Shown: positions 26,528 through 37,428 of the stretch, one piece after another
Numbering within the stretch: position 1 is the stretch's first letter
How the letters are laid out: each line of letters opens with the position of its first letter
Assembly (NCBI GenBank): GCA_016786615.1
Contig: JAEUVX010000009.1
Coordinates: 1 to 64,000 of the forward strand
From: Flavipsychrobacter sp.
Lineage (GTDB): Bacteria; Bacteroidota; Bacteroidia; Chitinophagales; Chitinophagaceae
Length of the DNA stretch: 64,000 bases
Reading direction: 5' to 3'
Notes under the pieces: generated by a model
Database searches by the model: none
What the model saw: only the letters and a program-made list of their open reading frames with translations
Told to the model about the DNA's origin: nothing
Translations under genes and position numbers: made by a program

Positions 26528-27766
26528 CTATTTACGTTTCTTCTTCTTTAGCTTTTGCTGCGCTTTCTCTTCCTCTTCCAGCAATAGCTGCCAGTTGTCG
26601 TTAGGTACTTCTACAGAAAAAGCGATGGTTTCGCGGTAGTCGTTTTTATCAATCTTCATTTCCTGTATAGGCTTGCCCACGTACTGCTCTATCTCATCCA
26701 GCATAGGTTTTTCTTCCTTGCTGCAGAAAGATACTGCCTGCCCTTTCTTAACACCACGGCCTGTACGGCCTACACGGTGCACATAGTTTTCGGCAACATC
26801 GGGCAGGTCGTAGTTTACCACATAGTCTACATCGGGTATATCTATACCGCGTGCATTCACATCGGTAGTTATCAGCAGTTTCACCTCACCTGTTTTAAAT
26901 TCCTTCATCACCTGCAAGCGGTCTGCCTGCTCCTTGCCGCCGTGCATGGTAATGCTTTTGATGCCTACACGCTCCATAGCAGCCTGCACACGCTCTGCAC
27001 GCACTTTGGTACGTACAAACACCAGTATCTTACTTTCAGGAAATTCCTTTACCAGCCTTTCGAGGAAGAAGCGTTTATCATCCATCTCTACATAAGCCAC
27101 GGCGTGGTTTACGTTTTTAGACACAGGGTCTTTCGGAGATATCTGTATGCGGATGGGATTATTAACGATGCTGTAGGCAAGGTCTTTAATCTCTTTATCG
27201 ATAGTGGCAGAGAAGAACAGTGTCTGGTGGTGCTTGGGTATAAACTTCAGTATGCCGTATATGTCTTTGATAAAGCCGAGGTCCAGCATATGGTCTGCCT
27301 CGTCCAGTATCAGCATCTCTACCCTGCTCAGGTCTATATGCTCCTGGTTGATGAGGTCGAACATGCGGCCGGGGGTAGCTATCAGTATGTCCACACCACG
27401 CTCCAGCTTGTTTATTTGTGCATCCTGCTCTACACCGCCATACAGGCCCAGTATACTCAGCTTGGTGTATTTGCCTATCTGCTTAAACACATCTGCTATC
27501 TGTATCGCCAGTTCGCGCGTAGGTACCATTACCAGGCAGCGAATCTCGCCCTTGTTCTTTTTATTCAGGTTCTGCTGCAGCTTGTGCAGTACAGGTATAG
27601 CAAATGCCGCCGTCTTGCCCGTACCTGTTTGTGCAATGGCCATTACATCGTCCCCCTTCAGTATAGAGGGTATGGCTTTGAACTGTATATCTGTAGGACG
27701 CTTAAAGCCCGCCTCTGCAAGGCTTCGTTTTATATCTTCGGCAATGTTATAATCCTGAAACTTCAT
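26528..27766 (-). CDS. DEAD-box RNA helicase, RhlE-like
   Basis: A 412-residue ATP-dependent RNA helicase. The motifs appear in order: Q motif (GFKRPTDIQ), motif I (AQTGTGKT), Ia (PTRELA), Ib (TPGR), II (DEAD), III (SAT), V (TTDVNARGIDIPD) and VI (HRVGRTGR). The C-terminus is a short basic tail (KLKKKKRK) instead of a long RNA-binding extension. Such proteins remodel RNA in ribosome assembly, decay or cold adaptation. The frame is open upstream to 27844, but family members begin at MKFQDYN, so I chose 27766; MAIKVV at 27808 is possible. It is divergent from the nucleoid-associated gene. Confidence 0.92.
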   Translation of the reverse strand: MKFQDYNIAEDIKRSLAEAGFKRPTDIQFKAIPSILKGDDVMAIAQTGTGKTAAFAIPVLHKLQQNLNKKNKGEIRCLVMVPTRELAIQIADVFKQIGKYTKLSILGLYGGVEQDAQINKLERGVDILIATPGRMFDLINQEHIDLSRVEMLILDEADHMLDLGFIKDIYGILKFIPKHHQTLFFSATIDKEIKDLAYSIVNNPIRIQISPKDPVSKNVNHAVAYVEMDDKRFFLERLVKEFPESKILVFVRTKVRAERVQAAMERVGIKSITMHGGKEQADRLQVMKEFKTGEVKLLITTDVNARGIDIPDVDYVVNYDLPDVAENYVHRVGRTGRGVKKGQAVSFCSKEEKPMLDEIEQYVGKPIQEMKIDKNDYRETIAFSVEVPNDNWQLLLEEEEKAQQKLKKKKRK

Positions 27767-27861
27767 ATCTGCTGTATCGGCGTCAAAGATAACTACTTTA
27801 ATTGCCATGGGCACAGCGCTATTACTATATTTGCGCTTCAACACAGGTATTCGGCATATAT

Positions 27862-28914
27862 ATGATGATGGATTTAAGCAATGCGCGCCTTACGGCCCTG
27901 TCTGTACACTTTGTGGGCAACAAGAGCGTGGGCGATGATATACTGCACAGCGCACGCCCCATAGCTTTTGAGGAGCGCGAACGTATTGTACTGGGCAATG
28001 CTTTGCTGGGCCGCTTTACGCTGGATATGAGCCGATACAAGTTTGAACATGCCGTATCGCTGGACTATAACGGTGTGTATAACTACTGCCTGGAGACACT
28101 GGCCGAGCCTGCAGACCTGCACAAGCATGCCATGAACATAGCCAAGCACCTGTACGAGAGTGCCACCCACCCCAAGATAAAAGCGGGCGACCTGTATGTA
28201 TGCCATTTCGAAAACTGTGTGGTAAACAATGCCTATGTAGATGCCATCGGCATATTCAAAGCAGAGAGCAAGAACGACTATCTGGAGCTGGATATTGAAG
28301 GCAAGGACTTTGAACTGCAACTGAAGCAGGGTATAGACATCCACAAGATGGACAAAGCATGCCTGGTGCTGGCAAGCAACGCAGAGGCCGGCTTTGATGT
28401 GCTGATATACGACAATGCCAATAACAAAGGCGAAGAAGCCGTGTACTGGCGAGAAACCTTTTTGGGCATCGCACCACAGGCCAACGAGTATTACCAGACC
28501 AACGAGTTTCTGAACATAGCCAAGCAGTTTATAGCCAAGCAAATACCCGAAGAGTTTGAGATAGACAAAACAGAGCAAATAGATATGCTCAACAAATCGG
28601 TAGAGTTTTTTAAGAACAATACCGCTTTTGATAAAAAACGCTTTGTGGAAGAAGTGATACAGGACGATAGCATCCGCCGCTCGTTTCACAAATTTGAGGA
28701 AGCCTATAGCGAAACCCACGATATAGCCCTGCCCGACCAGTTTGATATCTCCGTACAGGCCGTAAAAAAGCAGGCGCGTGTTTTTAAGAGCGTACTGAAG
28801 CTGGATAAAAACTTTCACATATACATACACGGCGATAAAGACCTGATAGAAAAAGGCTACGACCCTGCTACAGGTAAAAAGTTTTATAAGATATACTACG
28901 ACGAAGAAGCATAA
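27862..28914 (+). CDS. Nucleoid-associated protein (NdpA/YejK family)
   Basis: A 350-residue member of the 37-kDa nucleoid-associated protein family. It has ARLTALSVHFVGNKSVGDD at the start and RFVEEVIQDDSIRRSFHKFEE near residue 260. E. coli YejK binds the nucleoid and topoisomerase IV/gyrase, so a role in DNA organisation is plausible. The coding sequence uses more GC-ending codons than its neighbours. An upstream in-frame TTG-like extension to 27802 overlaps the helicase leader and lacks similarity, so the ATG at 27862 (MMMDLSNAR) is preferred. A strong terminator follows. Confidence 0.85.
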   Translation: MMMDLSNARLTALSVHFVGNKSVGDDILHSARPIAFEERERIVLGNALLGRFTLDMSRYKFEHAVSLDYNGVYNYCLETLAEPADLHKHAMNIAKHLYESATHPKIKAGDLYVCHFENCVVNNAYVDAIGIFKAESKNDYLELDIEGKDFELQLKQGIDIHKMDKACLVLASNAEAGFDVLIYDNANNKGEEAVYWRETFLGIAPQANEYYQTNEFLNIAKQFIAKQIPEEFEIDKTEQIDMLNKSVEFFKNNTAFDKKRFVEEVIQDDSIRRSFHKFEEAYSETHDIALPDQFDISVQAVKKQARVFKSVLKLDKNFHIYIHGDKDLIEKGYDPATGKKFYKIYYDEEA

Positions 28915-28933
28915 AATATATGGGTACAAAAAA

Positions 28934-28964
28934 AATAAAGCCAACACATTGTGTTGGCTTTATT
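28934..28964. terminator. Terminator between convergent genes
   Basis: A perfect inverted repeat (AATAAAGCCAACACA and its complement around a central T) lies 20 bases after the nucleoid-associated gene and 20 bases beyond the carB stop, with A/T-rich flanks on both sides. It probably terminates transcription from both directions. Confidence 0.85.
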
Positions 28965-28983
28965 ATATATCGTGTAAAACTTG

Positions 28984-30627
28984 TTACAGGAATGTGCTGT
29001 AGAAATATGGTGTTTTAGCTTCAAACTCTGCGCTGCAGGTATCCACCATTTTATAAACGCGGGTGATGCCCAGTTTCTTGCGGTATTCGTATACCTCTTC
29101 GGCAGTGCAGTCTTTTACAAACTCTGCTATCTGCTCGTCACTGAAGCCCATTTGCTTTGCATCGCGCAGCAGGTCTTTAGGCATGCTTTCCAGGTGTTTT
29201 ATTTCTTTCAGTTTGTTTTCCAGCGTTACAATGTCTTGTATCTGGTACAGGAACCAACGGTCTATATGTGTTATCTCGCGCAGGGTTTTGATAGATATAC
29301 CCGCAGCGATGGCTTCTTTTATTTTGAAAATCCTATCCCATGTCGGGCGCTTGATAGACTCCAGCAGTTCTTCAGGCTTCATGCGTTGTGCACTGATGAA
29401 AGAAAGGCCTGTTGCGTTATTCTCCAGGCTCTGACAAGCTTTTTGCAGTGCCTCGGGGAATGTGCGGCCGATAGCCATCACTTCGCCCACAGACTTCATC
29501 TGGAAGCCCAATGTATCGTCTGCACCTTTAAACTTATCAAAGTTCCAGCGTGGCATTTTTACGATAACGTAATCAAGCGCAGGCTCGAAGTATGCAGATG
29601 TAGTTTGTGTAATCTGGTTTTTCAGTTCATCGAGGTTGTAGCCAACTGCCAGCTTAGCGGCAATCTTAGCGATAGGATAACCTGTAGCTTTTGAAGCCAG
29701 TGCCGAAGAGCGGCTCACACGCGGGTTGATCTCTACTACGATGATTTCTTCTGTTTCAGGATTCAGTGCAAACTGTACGTTACAACCACCGGCAAAGTTG
29801 CCCAGTGCGCGCATCATACGGATGGCAGTGTTGCGCATCAGTTGGAAGGCAGTATCGCTCAGCGTCATGGCAGGCGCTACGGTGATGCTATCGCCCGTGT
29901 GGATGCCCATCGGATCGAAGTTTTCTACCGTACATATAATAGCTACGTTGTCTGCAGAGTCTCGCAGCAGTTCCAGCTCAAATTCTTTCCAGCCCATTAC
30001 TGCTTTTTCTACCAGTACCTCGTGTATTGGCGATGCAGTAAGGCCTTTTTCCAGTGCGGCGTCCAGATCGTCTTTATGAAAAACAAGGCCGCCACCTGTA
30101 CCACCCAGTGTGAAAGAAGGGCGGATAACCAGCGGAACACCTATTTCCTGTGCAAATTCTTTACCCTCCAGCAGCGAGTTGGCAATTTTTGCCGGTGCTA
30201 CAGGTATGCCCATTTCAATCATCCACAGGCGGAATTTTTCACGGTCTTCTGCTTTGTCTATCGCTTTGGTATCTACACCTATCATGCGCACACCATACTG
30301 TTCCCACAGGCCAATTTCTTCTGCTTCCATTGCCAGGTTCAGGGCTGTTTGTCCGCCCATAGTTGGCAATACGGCATCTATCTTATTTTCCTGTAATATT
30401 TTTTCAATGCTTTCAACCGTCAGTGGCTGCAGGTAAACCTTGTCTGCAACAATGGTATCTGTCATTACGGTAGCGGGGTTGCTATTGATAAGCACTACTT
30501 TTATGCCCTCTTCACGAAGGCTGCGTGCTGCCTGAGAGCCTGAGTAGTCGAACTCGCAAGCCTGACCGATAATAATTGGGCCCGAACCGATAATGAGAAC
30601 CGTCTGTATGGAAGTATCTAATGGCAT
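28984..30627 (-). CDS. carB: Carbamoyl-phosphate synthase large subunit, N-terminal half only
   Basis: A 547-residue protein matching the first half of CarB: the ATP-grasp domain that makes carboxyphosphate and the following oligomerisation domain. Visible signatures are GSGPIIIGQACEFDYSGSQA, TMGGQTALNLA, RPSFTLGGTGGG, EVEINPRVSRSSALASKATGYP and the end KMVDTCSAEFEAKTPYFYSTF. The second half of normal CarB (carbamoyl-phosphate ATP-grasp plus allosteric domain, together about 520 residues) is absent. The stop is a clean TAA directly after the domain boundary and a terminator follows, so this is not a simple frameshift. The missing half must be encoded elsewhere if the enzyme works. I chose MPLDTS at 30627 by homology; the frame is open to 30684. 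Confidence 0.9.
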   Translation of the reverse strand: MPLDTSIQTVLIIGSGPIIIGQACEFDYSGSQAARSLREEGIKVVLINSNPATVMTDTIVADKVYLQPLTVESIEKILQENKIDAVLPTMGGQTALNLAMEAEEIGLWEQYGVRMIGVDTKAIDKAEDREKFRLWMIEMGIPVAPAKIANSLLEGKEFAQEIGVPLVIRPSFTLGGTGGGLVFHKDDLDAALEKGLTASPIHEVLVEKAVMGWKEFELELLRDSADNVAIICTVENFDPMGIHTGDSITVAPAMTLSDTAFQLMRNTAIRMMRALGNFAGGCNVQFALNPETEEIIVVEINPRVSRSSALASKATGYPIAKIAAKLAVGYNLDELKNQITQTTSAYFEPALDYVIVKMPRWNFDKFKGADDTLGFQMKSVGEVMAIGRTFPEALQKACQSLENNATGLSFISAQRMKPEELLESIKRPTWDRIFKIKEAIAAGISIKTLREITHIDRWFLYQIQDIVTLENKLKEIKHLESMPKDLLRDAKQMGFSDEQIAEFVKDCTAEEVYEYRKKLGITRVYKMVDTCSAEFEAKTPYFYSTFL

Positions 30628-30742
30628 CTTATTGAAAATATATGTAAAGTGAGAGCAATAGGCCGATACAAAAATCGGGCTCAACGCCCGAGGTGCAAAA
30701 CTAATGCAAAAAAGGGAATAAATCTTCAGGTGTTATTAAACT

Positions 30743-30770
30743 GAAATACCCTGCAATTGCAGGGTATTTC
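30743..30770 (-). terminator. Terminator or hairpin downstream of the first LVIVD lipoprotein gene
   Basis: A perfect 28-base palindrome (GAAATACCCTGCAA and its complement) lies 26 bases beyond the stop of the LVIVD-type lipoprotein gene. T runs are modest. Confidence 0.6.
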
Positions 30771-30796
30771 TATAAAAATCTCAAAATTGTAAAAGC

Positions 30797-31549
30797 TTAG
30801 TTCACAATCTTCGCAGCAAGGCTTATCTCGTCATTTGCTTTCAGTTCATACAGCGCAGTGCCACCTTCTATCATGGCTATCATCAGGTCGTCTATAATTA
30901 TCACATCATAAAACGTACCACCTGCCAATTGTTTTTTCAGTACAGGTGTTACAGGGTCTGTTATGTCATATACATTCAGCCCGTTGCTGCCGTTGCATAC
31001 ATATAGCCTTTTGCCGTTCAGCCCCAAACCGTATGGGCTTTCCATATTTACTGTTTTGCGCAGCAGTGGTTGCGTTATATATTTTACATCATACACCATC
31101 AGCGCATTGGTAGTACCACCACAACGGGTACCACCGCGTACGGTAACATAAGCCAGCGAATCGTTTGCTACAACAGGGTCGCAGGAACGTACGTGTGTAG
31201 CCTGCCCCAGCTTACTTGGCTGTGCAGGGTTGCTTATGGAATAAATATACATAGCACTGCTGCTGCCAATAAACAATTTGTCTTTGTAGCTGTAAATAGT
31301 TTCAATACTGAAGCCAACATCTATACTGCCCTTCAGCTGCGGGTGTTTTTCGTCGAGCAGGCTGTAAGTATATAGTTTACGGTCGTCAACAATATACATA
31401 TGGTCGTTGGCAGTAGTGAAGCGTGCCAGTGACCCACCCTGTCCTGTAGATTCGGCAGCAGTAGTTTTATTGCCCGATGTATTGTCTGATTTATCGCAGG
31501 ATGCTATGAAAATAGAACCTGATAATATGAGGAAAAATATCTTTTTCAT
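30797..31549 (-). CDS. LVIVD-repeat lipoprotein
   Basis: A 250-residue lipoprotein: signal sequence with lipobox IASC (Cys at residue 18), then a beta-propeller-like run of repeats of the LVIVD type (for example LYTYSLLDEKHPQLKGSIDVG, MYIYSISNPAQPSKLGQ, VYDVKYITQPLLRK, NVYDITDPVTPVLKKQ). Such repeats usually form propellers that sit on the outer membrane or cell surface. Function unknown. A second, shorter lipoprotein of similar kind is 24 bases upstream in the same direction, so the pair is probably cotranscribed. Confidence 0.8.
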   Translation of the reverse strand: MKKIFFLILSGSIFIASCDKSDNTSGNKTTAAESTGQGGSLARFTTANDHMYIVDDRKLYTYSLLDEKHPQLKGSIDVGFSIETIYSYKDKLFIGSSSAMYIYSISNPAQPSKLGQATHVRSCDPVVANDSLAYVTVRGGTRCGGTTNALMVYDVKYITQPLLRKTVNMESPYGLGLNGKRLYVCNGSNGLNVYDITDPVTPVLKKQLAGGTFYDVIIIDDLMIAMIEGGTALYELKANDEISLAAKIVN

Positions 31550-31573
31550 TAGTTTCGTTTTTTGCGGGTTTAA

Positions 31574-32137
31574 TTAATTTCTGCACTTAGGATATTTCAA
31601 TAATTTCTGTTCCCACCCTACTACTGTACCTTTGCTTTTATCTACACATTCGTAGTAACCTGTGCCAGGCGGCCTTGTGGCATCAACCATATGAAATACA
31701 CTGCTGACGCGGTCAACAAGCTTCGCACTGTCAGTTTTTGATATGTCAATCACTACAAGGTCATTCAGGTTATTGGTGTACAGCATATTGTTTTTAATAG
31801 CCATTTCCTGAGCGCCAGTTACGCTGATGAAAGCAAGTTTCTGCGGATTGGATGGTTGCTTGATGAGTATTACATGAATACCTTTTCCTGATTCTACCTG
31901 GTACAGTGTATCACCTTTTATATAAATCTTACCGCCTTTATCAATATTCTGTGGTGGCATCGATTTTATAACAGTTATATCACTGCCATTACTATATACC
32001 GGTGCCCAGCCATCTACCTCTGCGGGTACAGGCTCGGGTTGGGGTTCAGTTCTGTGCCTGTTACCAAAGGGGTCGCAGGATGCGAGCGAAATAATAAGCA
32101 CGGGCAGCACCCATGCATGGAAGGATTTCAGTTTCAT
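31574..32137 (-). CDS. Lipoprotein, LVIVD-like
   Basis: A 187-residue lipoprotein with lipobox LASC (Cys at residue 21), then a Pro/Glu-rich linker (EPQPEPVPAEV) and a beta-rich domain. The segments IHVILIKQPSNPQKLAFISV and LVVIDISKTDSAKLVDRV resemble the LVIVD repeats of the downstream protein. Four Cys in the mature part (including the lipid Cys) are seen. It is probably outer-membrane attached. The role is not known; the pairing suggests related surface functions. Confidence 0.7.
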   Translation of the reverse strand: MKLKSFHAWVLPVLIISLASCDPFGNRHRTEPQPEPVPAEVDGWAPVYSNGSDITVIKSMPPQNIDKGGKIYIKGDTLYQVESGKGIHVILIKQPSNPQKLAFISVTGAQEMAIKNNMLYTNNLNDLVVIDISKTDSAKLVDRVSSVFHMVDATRPPGTGYYECVDKSKGTVVGWEQKLLKYPKCRN

Positions 32138-32414
32138 AAATGAAAATTGTAGAGCTGTTTATAACCTTGTTTTTTTGTTTGCCGGTGGCGAACAAGTTTT
32201 CTAAAACAAAATCTGTGCTAAAAATTTTCATAATCGGGAAAAATAATATTCTGGTTATATGTATAAAAATTTAAACCATAGTATTTGTAACTTTTGGTTA
32301 TAAATAATTTATATGTGTGAAATCGGGCAAATTGTTGCGGTTTTCGCTTAAAACAGGGTAATTTTCCGCAACTTTGCCAATATTTTATAAAAAAAGAGGC
32401 CGTAAGGATACTTT

Positions 32415-33437
32415 ATGGGTTTGTTTAGCTTTCTGACGCAAGAGATTGCCATTGACTTGGGTACTGCCAATACCCTTATTATACATAACGACCAGGTAGT
32501 AATAGATGAACCATCTATTGTTGCCATTGATCGTATAAGCAGTAAAATCGTTGCCGTTGGTAAGAAGGCGATGATGATGCACGAAAAAACCCACGAAAAT
32601 CTTAAGACAATCCGTCCGTTGAAGGATGGTGTAATTGCAGATTTTAACGCGGCAGAAGGTATGCTGCGCGAAATGATAAAAATGGTTCATCCCAAGAAAC
32701 CATTATTTCCGCCAAGCTACCGTATGGTTATATGCATACCATCAAGTATTACCGAAGTAGAGAAACGTGCGGTGCGTGATAGTGCAGAACGTGCAGGTGC
32801 TAAAGAAGTGTATATGATACACGAGCCTATGGCAGCAGCTTTGGGTATTGGTATAGATGTGGAAGAACCTACTGGTAATATGATTATTGATATAGGTGGT
32901 GGTACTACAGGTATATCTGTTATAGCATTGGCAGGTATCGTGTGCGACCAGTCTATACGTATTGCGGGTGATGAATTCACAGCAGATATTATGGAGGCTA
33001 TGCGCCGTTATCATAGTTTGATGATAGGTGAGCGTACTGCCGAACAAATAAAAATACAGGTAGGTTCTGCACTGAAAGAACTGGATACACCACCGGATGA
33101 TATTGCTGTTAACGGACGCGACCTTGTAACAGGTATTCCAAAGCAAATCATGGTATCGTATCAGGAAGTGGCAGAAGCATTGGATAAATCAATCTTCAAA
33201 ATAGAAGAAGCGATATTGAAAGCGCTGGAAAGCACACCGCCTGAACTGGCTGCCGACATCTATCGTCGTGGTTTGTACCTGACAGGTGGCGGTGCATTGC
33301 TGCGCGGGCTGGATAAGCGTATATCGCACAAAATAAAACTGCCTGTTCATGTAGCAGACGACCCGCTGCGTGCAGTAGTACGCGGTACAGGTATGGCACT
33401 GAAAAACATTGCCAAGATGCCATTCCTGATGAAGTAA
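32415..33437 (+). CDS. mreB: Rod-shape-determining actin homologue MreB
   Basis: A 340-residue actin-like ATPase that forms membrane-bound filaments guiding lateral cell-wall synthesis. Visible nucleotide-binding segments are DLGTANTLI (residues 14-22), IDIGGGTTGISV (about residue 158) and LTGGGALLRGL (about residue 288). The start follows MGLFSFLTQEIAIDLGTAN, typical for the family. It heads mreBCD; mreC begins 57 bases later. Upstream is a 277-base divergent gap with no obvious gene. Confidence 0.97.
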   Translation: MGLFSFLTQEIAIDLGTANTLIIHNDQVVIDEPSIVAIDRISSKIVAVGKKAMMMHEKTHENLKTIRPLKDGVIADFNAAEGMLREMIKMVHPKKPLFPPSYRMVICIPSSITEVEKRAVRDSAERAGAKEVYMIHEPMAAALGIGIDVEEPTGNMIIDIGGGTTGISVIALAGIVCDQSIRIAGDEFTADIMEAMRRYHSLMIGERTAEQIKIQVGSALKELDTPPDDIAVNGRDLVTGIPKQIMVSYQEVAEALDKSIFKIEEAILKALESTPPELAADIYRRGLYLTGGGALLRGLDKRISHKIKLPVHVADDPLRAVVRGTGMALKNIAKMPFLMK

Positions 33438-33493
33438 AATTCATTGGATTTTAGTTTTCGGAATTTGTATTTTGATGTAATTCCCAAGCACAG

Positions 33494-34360
33494 GTGCGCA
33501 ATTTTATATTATTCGTTCGTCGTTTTTTCAACCTCATACTGTTTCTGATACTGGAGATAGTGTGCATTGTGCTTATTGCGCGTACTAATAATATGCAGGG
33601 CAATGACATTATGAGTTCTGCCAATACCATAGTAGGTATTTCTTACAAAAAACAGAACGATGTGGTGTACTACTTCGGGCTGAAACGTATGAACGACAGC
33701 CTGCTGAGCGAGAATGCGAAACTACGCGCACAGGTAGCACTGAATAATAATACTTACGACATCATCAAAGACAGCAATGTACACCGTGCATTGCCTGTAA
33801 CAGATACCAACCAGAAAAAAATACAATACGCCGACTATGTGTACCGAACTGCCAAAGTGGTAAACAATGCGGTAAGCGGTGCAAATAACTATATCACCAT
33901 CAACAGGGGCAGCAAGGATGGTATTGCCAAAAATATGGCGGTGATATCGGGTACAGGTGTGGTTGGTAAAGTAGTACATGTATCGGGCCACTATGCAAGT
34001 GTGCTGAGTGTACTGAGCGTAAAACAGAAAGTAAGTGCCAAACTGAAAGACGGTACTACCGGCTATGTGGAGTGGGAAGGCTATCGCCCGGATGTATTGG
34101 TGATGAAAGATGTGCCGCAACAGGTAACTGTGCGCAAAGGCGATAGTGTATTTACAACAAGCTATTCATTCTTTCCACCCGATGTGCTGATAGGGCGCGT
34201 GCAGAAAGTAATGCGTGTGAAGAAGAACAACCTGCTGCTGCTGTACTTGCAACCGGGCAGCAACTTCCGCAACCTGCAATACGTGTATGTAGTGGAAAAT
34301 AAAATGATGGCAGAACGCCTGGTGGTAGAAGACAGTGTAAACATAAAACCTAAGCCATGA
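33494..34360 (+). CDS. mreC: Rod-shape-determining protein MreC
   Basis: A 288-residue inner-membrane protein that links MreB to the wall synthesis machinery. One transmembrane helix lies at about residues 9-28 (FFNLILFLILEIVCIVLIA), then a coiled-coil region (DSLLSENAKLRAQVALNNN) and the beta-rich MreC core (GANNYITINRGSKDGIAKNMAVIS, VGKVVHVSGHYASVLSVLS). It starts with GTG. The stop overlaps the mreD start by four bases (ATGA), showing coupling. Confidence 0.95.
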   Translation: MRNFILFVRRFFNLILFLILEIVCIVLIARTNNMQGNDIMSSANTIVGISYKKQNDVVYYFGLKRMNDSLLSENAKLRAQVALNNNTYDIIKDSNVHRALPVTDTNQKKIQYADYVYRTAKVVNNAVSGANNYITINRGSKDGIAKNMAVISGTGVVGKVVHVSGHYASVLSVLSVKQKVSAKLKDGTTGYVEWEGYRPDVLVMKDVPQQVTVRKGDSVFTTSYSFFPPDVLIGRVQKVMRVKKNNLLLLYLQPGSNFRNLQYVYVVENKMMAERLVVEDSVNIKPKP

Positions 34361-34902
34361 GTGTGTACGTGAGAAACATATTGCGCTTTTGCCTCATAAT
34401 GGCTTTGCAGGTATTGATACTGAATAAAATAAACCTGCGCTGGTGGAGTCAGCCGCAAGGTTTCCCTGTCTTTATACCTTATGTGTATCCGTTGTTCCTA
34501 CTGTTGTTGCCGTTTGAAACACCCGTATGGTTACTATTGATACTAGGTTTTGTTACAGGTATTACAATGGATTCGTTTGCCAATACCGCAGGCATACATG
34601 CTTTTGTATGTGTGCTGATAGCCTACCTGCGTACCAATGTGCTGAATGCACTGATGCCGAAGAACTTGAGTGAATACCCTAACCAGAGCCCGAATGTAAA
34701 GAACATGGGCTGGATGCCATTTCTTGTTTATAGTTCTTTCCTGATACTGATACACCATAGCCTGTACTTTGGTATCGAGTTGTGGAGCTTTACAAACATA
34801 GGCTACCTGCTGCTGAAGATACTGGCATCATCCGTTACATCCATCCTAGTTATTATGGCATACCTGCTGCTTTTTACAAGGCAGGTGAATGCTAGGGGAT
34901 AG
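34357..34902 (+). CDS. mreD: Rod-shape-determining protein MreD
   Basis: A 181-residue inner-membrane protein with five or six transmembrane helices and almost no soluble part, as expected for MreD. Position after mreC with a 4-base overlap is the strongest evidence, backed by the family-like FVTGITMDSFANTAGIHAF segment (about residue 67). In many relatives pbpA/mrdA and rodA follow directly; here a gap and gyrB follow instead. Confidence 0.85.
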   Translation: MSVYVRNILRFCLIMALQVLILNKINLRWWSQPQGFPVFIPYVYPLFLLLLPFETPVWLLLILGFVTGITMDSFANTAGIHAFVCVLIAYLRTNVLNALMPKNLSEYPNQSPNVKNMGWMPFLVYSSFLILIHHSLYFGIELWSFTNIGYLLLKILASSVTSILVIMAYLLLFTRQVNARG

Positions 34903-35023
34903 TATTCCGACAATAAGTCAACCTCTAAGTTGGATTATCGCAAACAACGGCTTGAGCACAAGTTGCGTTTTTTCAAGCAAAAGAAAATAAACTAAAAGAA
35001 AGTAAAACAAACTAAAGTAGTAG

Positions 35024-37342
<2,319 letters not shown>

Positions 37343-37372
37343 TTCCTGAAGGGGACTTTGAATAATACATTG

Positions 37373-37393
37373 AAGCGGCACTTGTTGCCGCTT
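37373..37393 (+). terminator. gyrB terminator
   Basis: An 8-bp stem (AAGCGGCA / TGCCGCTT) with loop CTTGT and a T-rich tail lies 30 bases after the gyrB stop. The hairpin is nearly identical to the one after cphA. Confidence 0.85.
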
Positions 37394-37428
37394 TTCTTTT
37401 TAGATTTACAGGTACATCATATACTACA

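Noticed and set aside
26777-27865. A 362-codon open frame on the plus strand opposite the DEAD-box helicase
   Set aside because: The product is rich in Tyr, His and Cys with no family features; the helicase motifs on the other strand are unmistakable. Open antisense frames of this type occur opposite many genes in the window.
27874-28947. A 357-codon open frame on the minus strand opposite the nucleoid-associated protein gene
   Set aside because: It is the antisense frame of a real gene and shows hydrophobic, Tyr- and Val-rich low-information sequence.
28930-28990. carB frameshift rather than a true end
   Set aside because: The bases after the stop do not encode the missing domain in any frame and hold a terminator.
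34946-34970. Terminator after mreD
   Set aside because: The stem is short and contains mismatches and G-T pairs; only the T run is good, so it is mentioned in the intergenic entry instead of as a separate feature.
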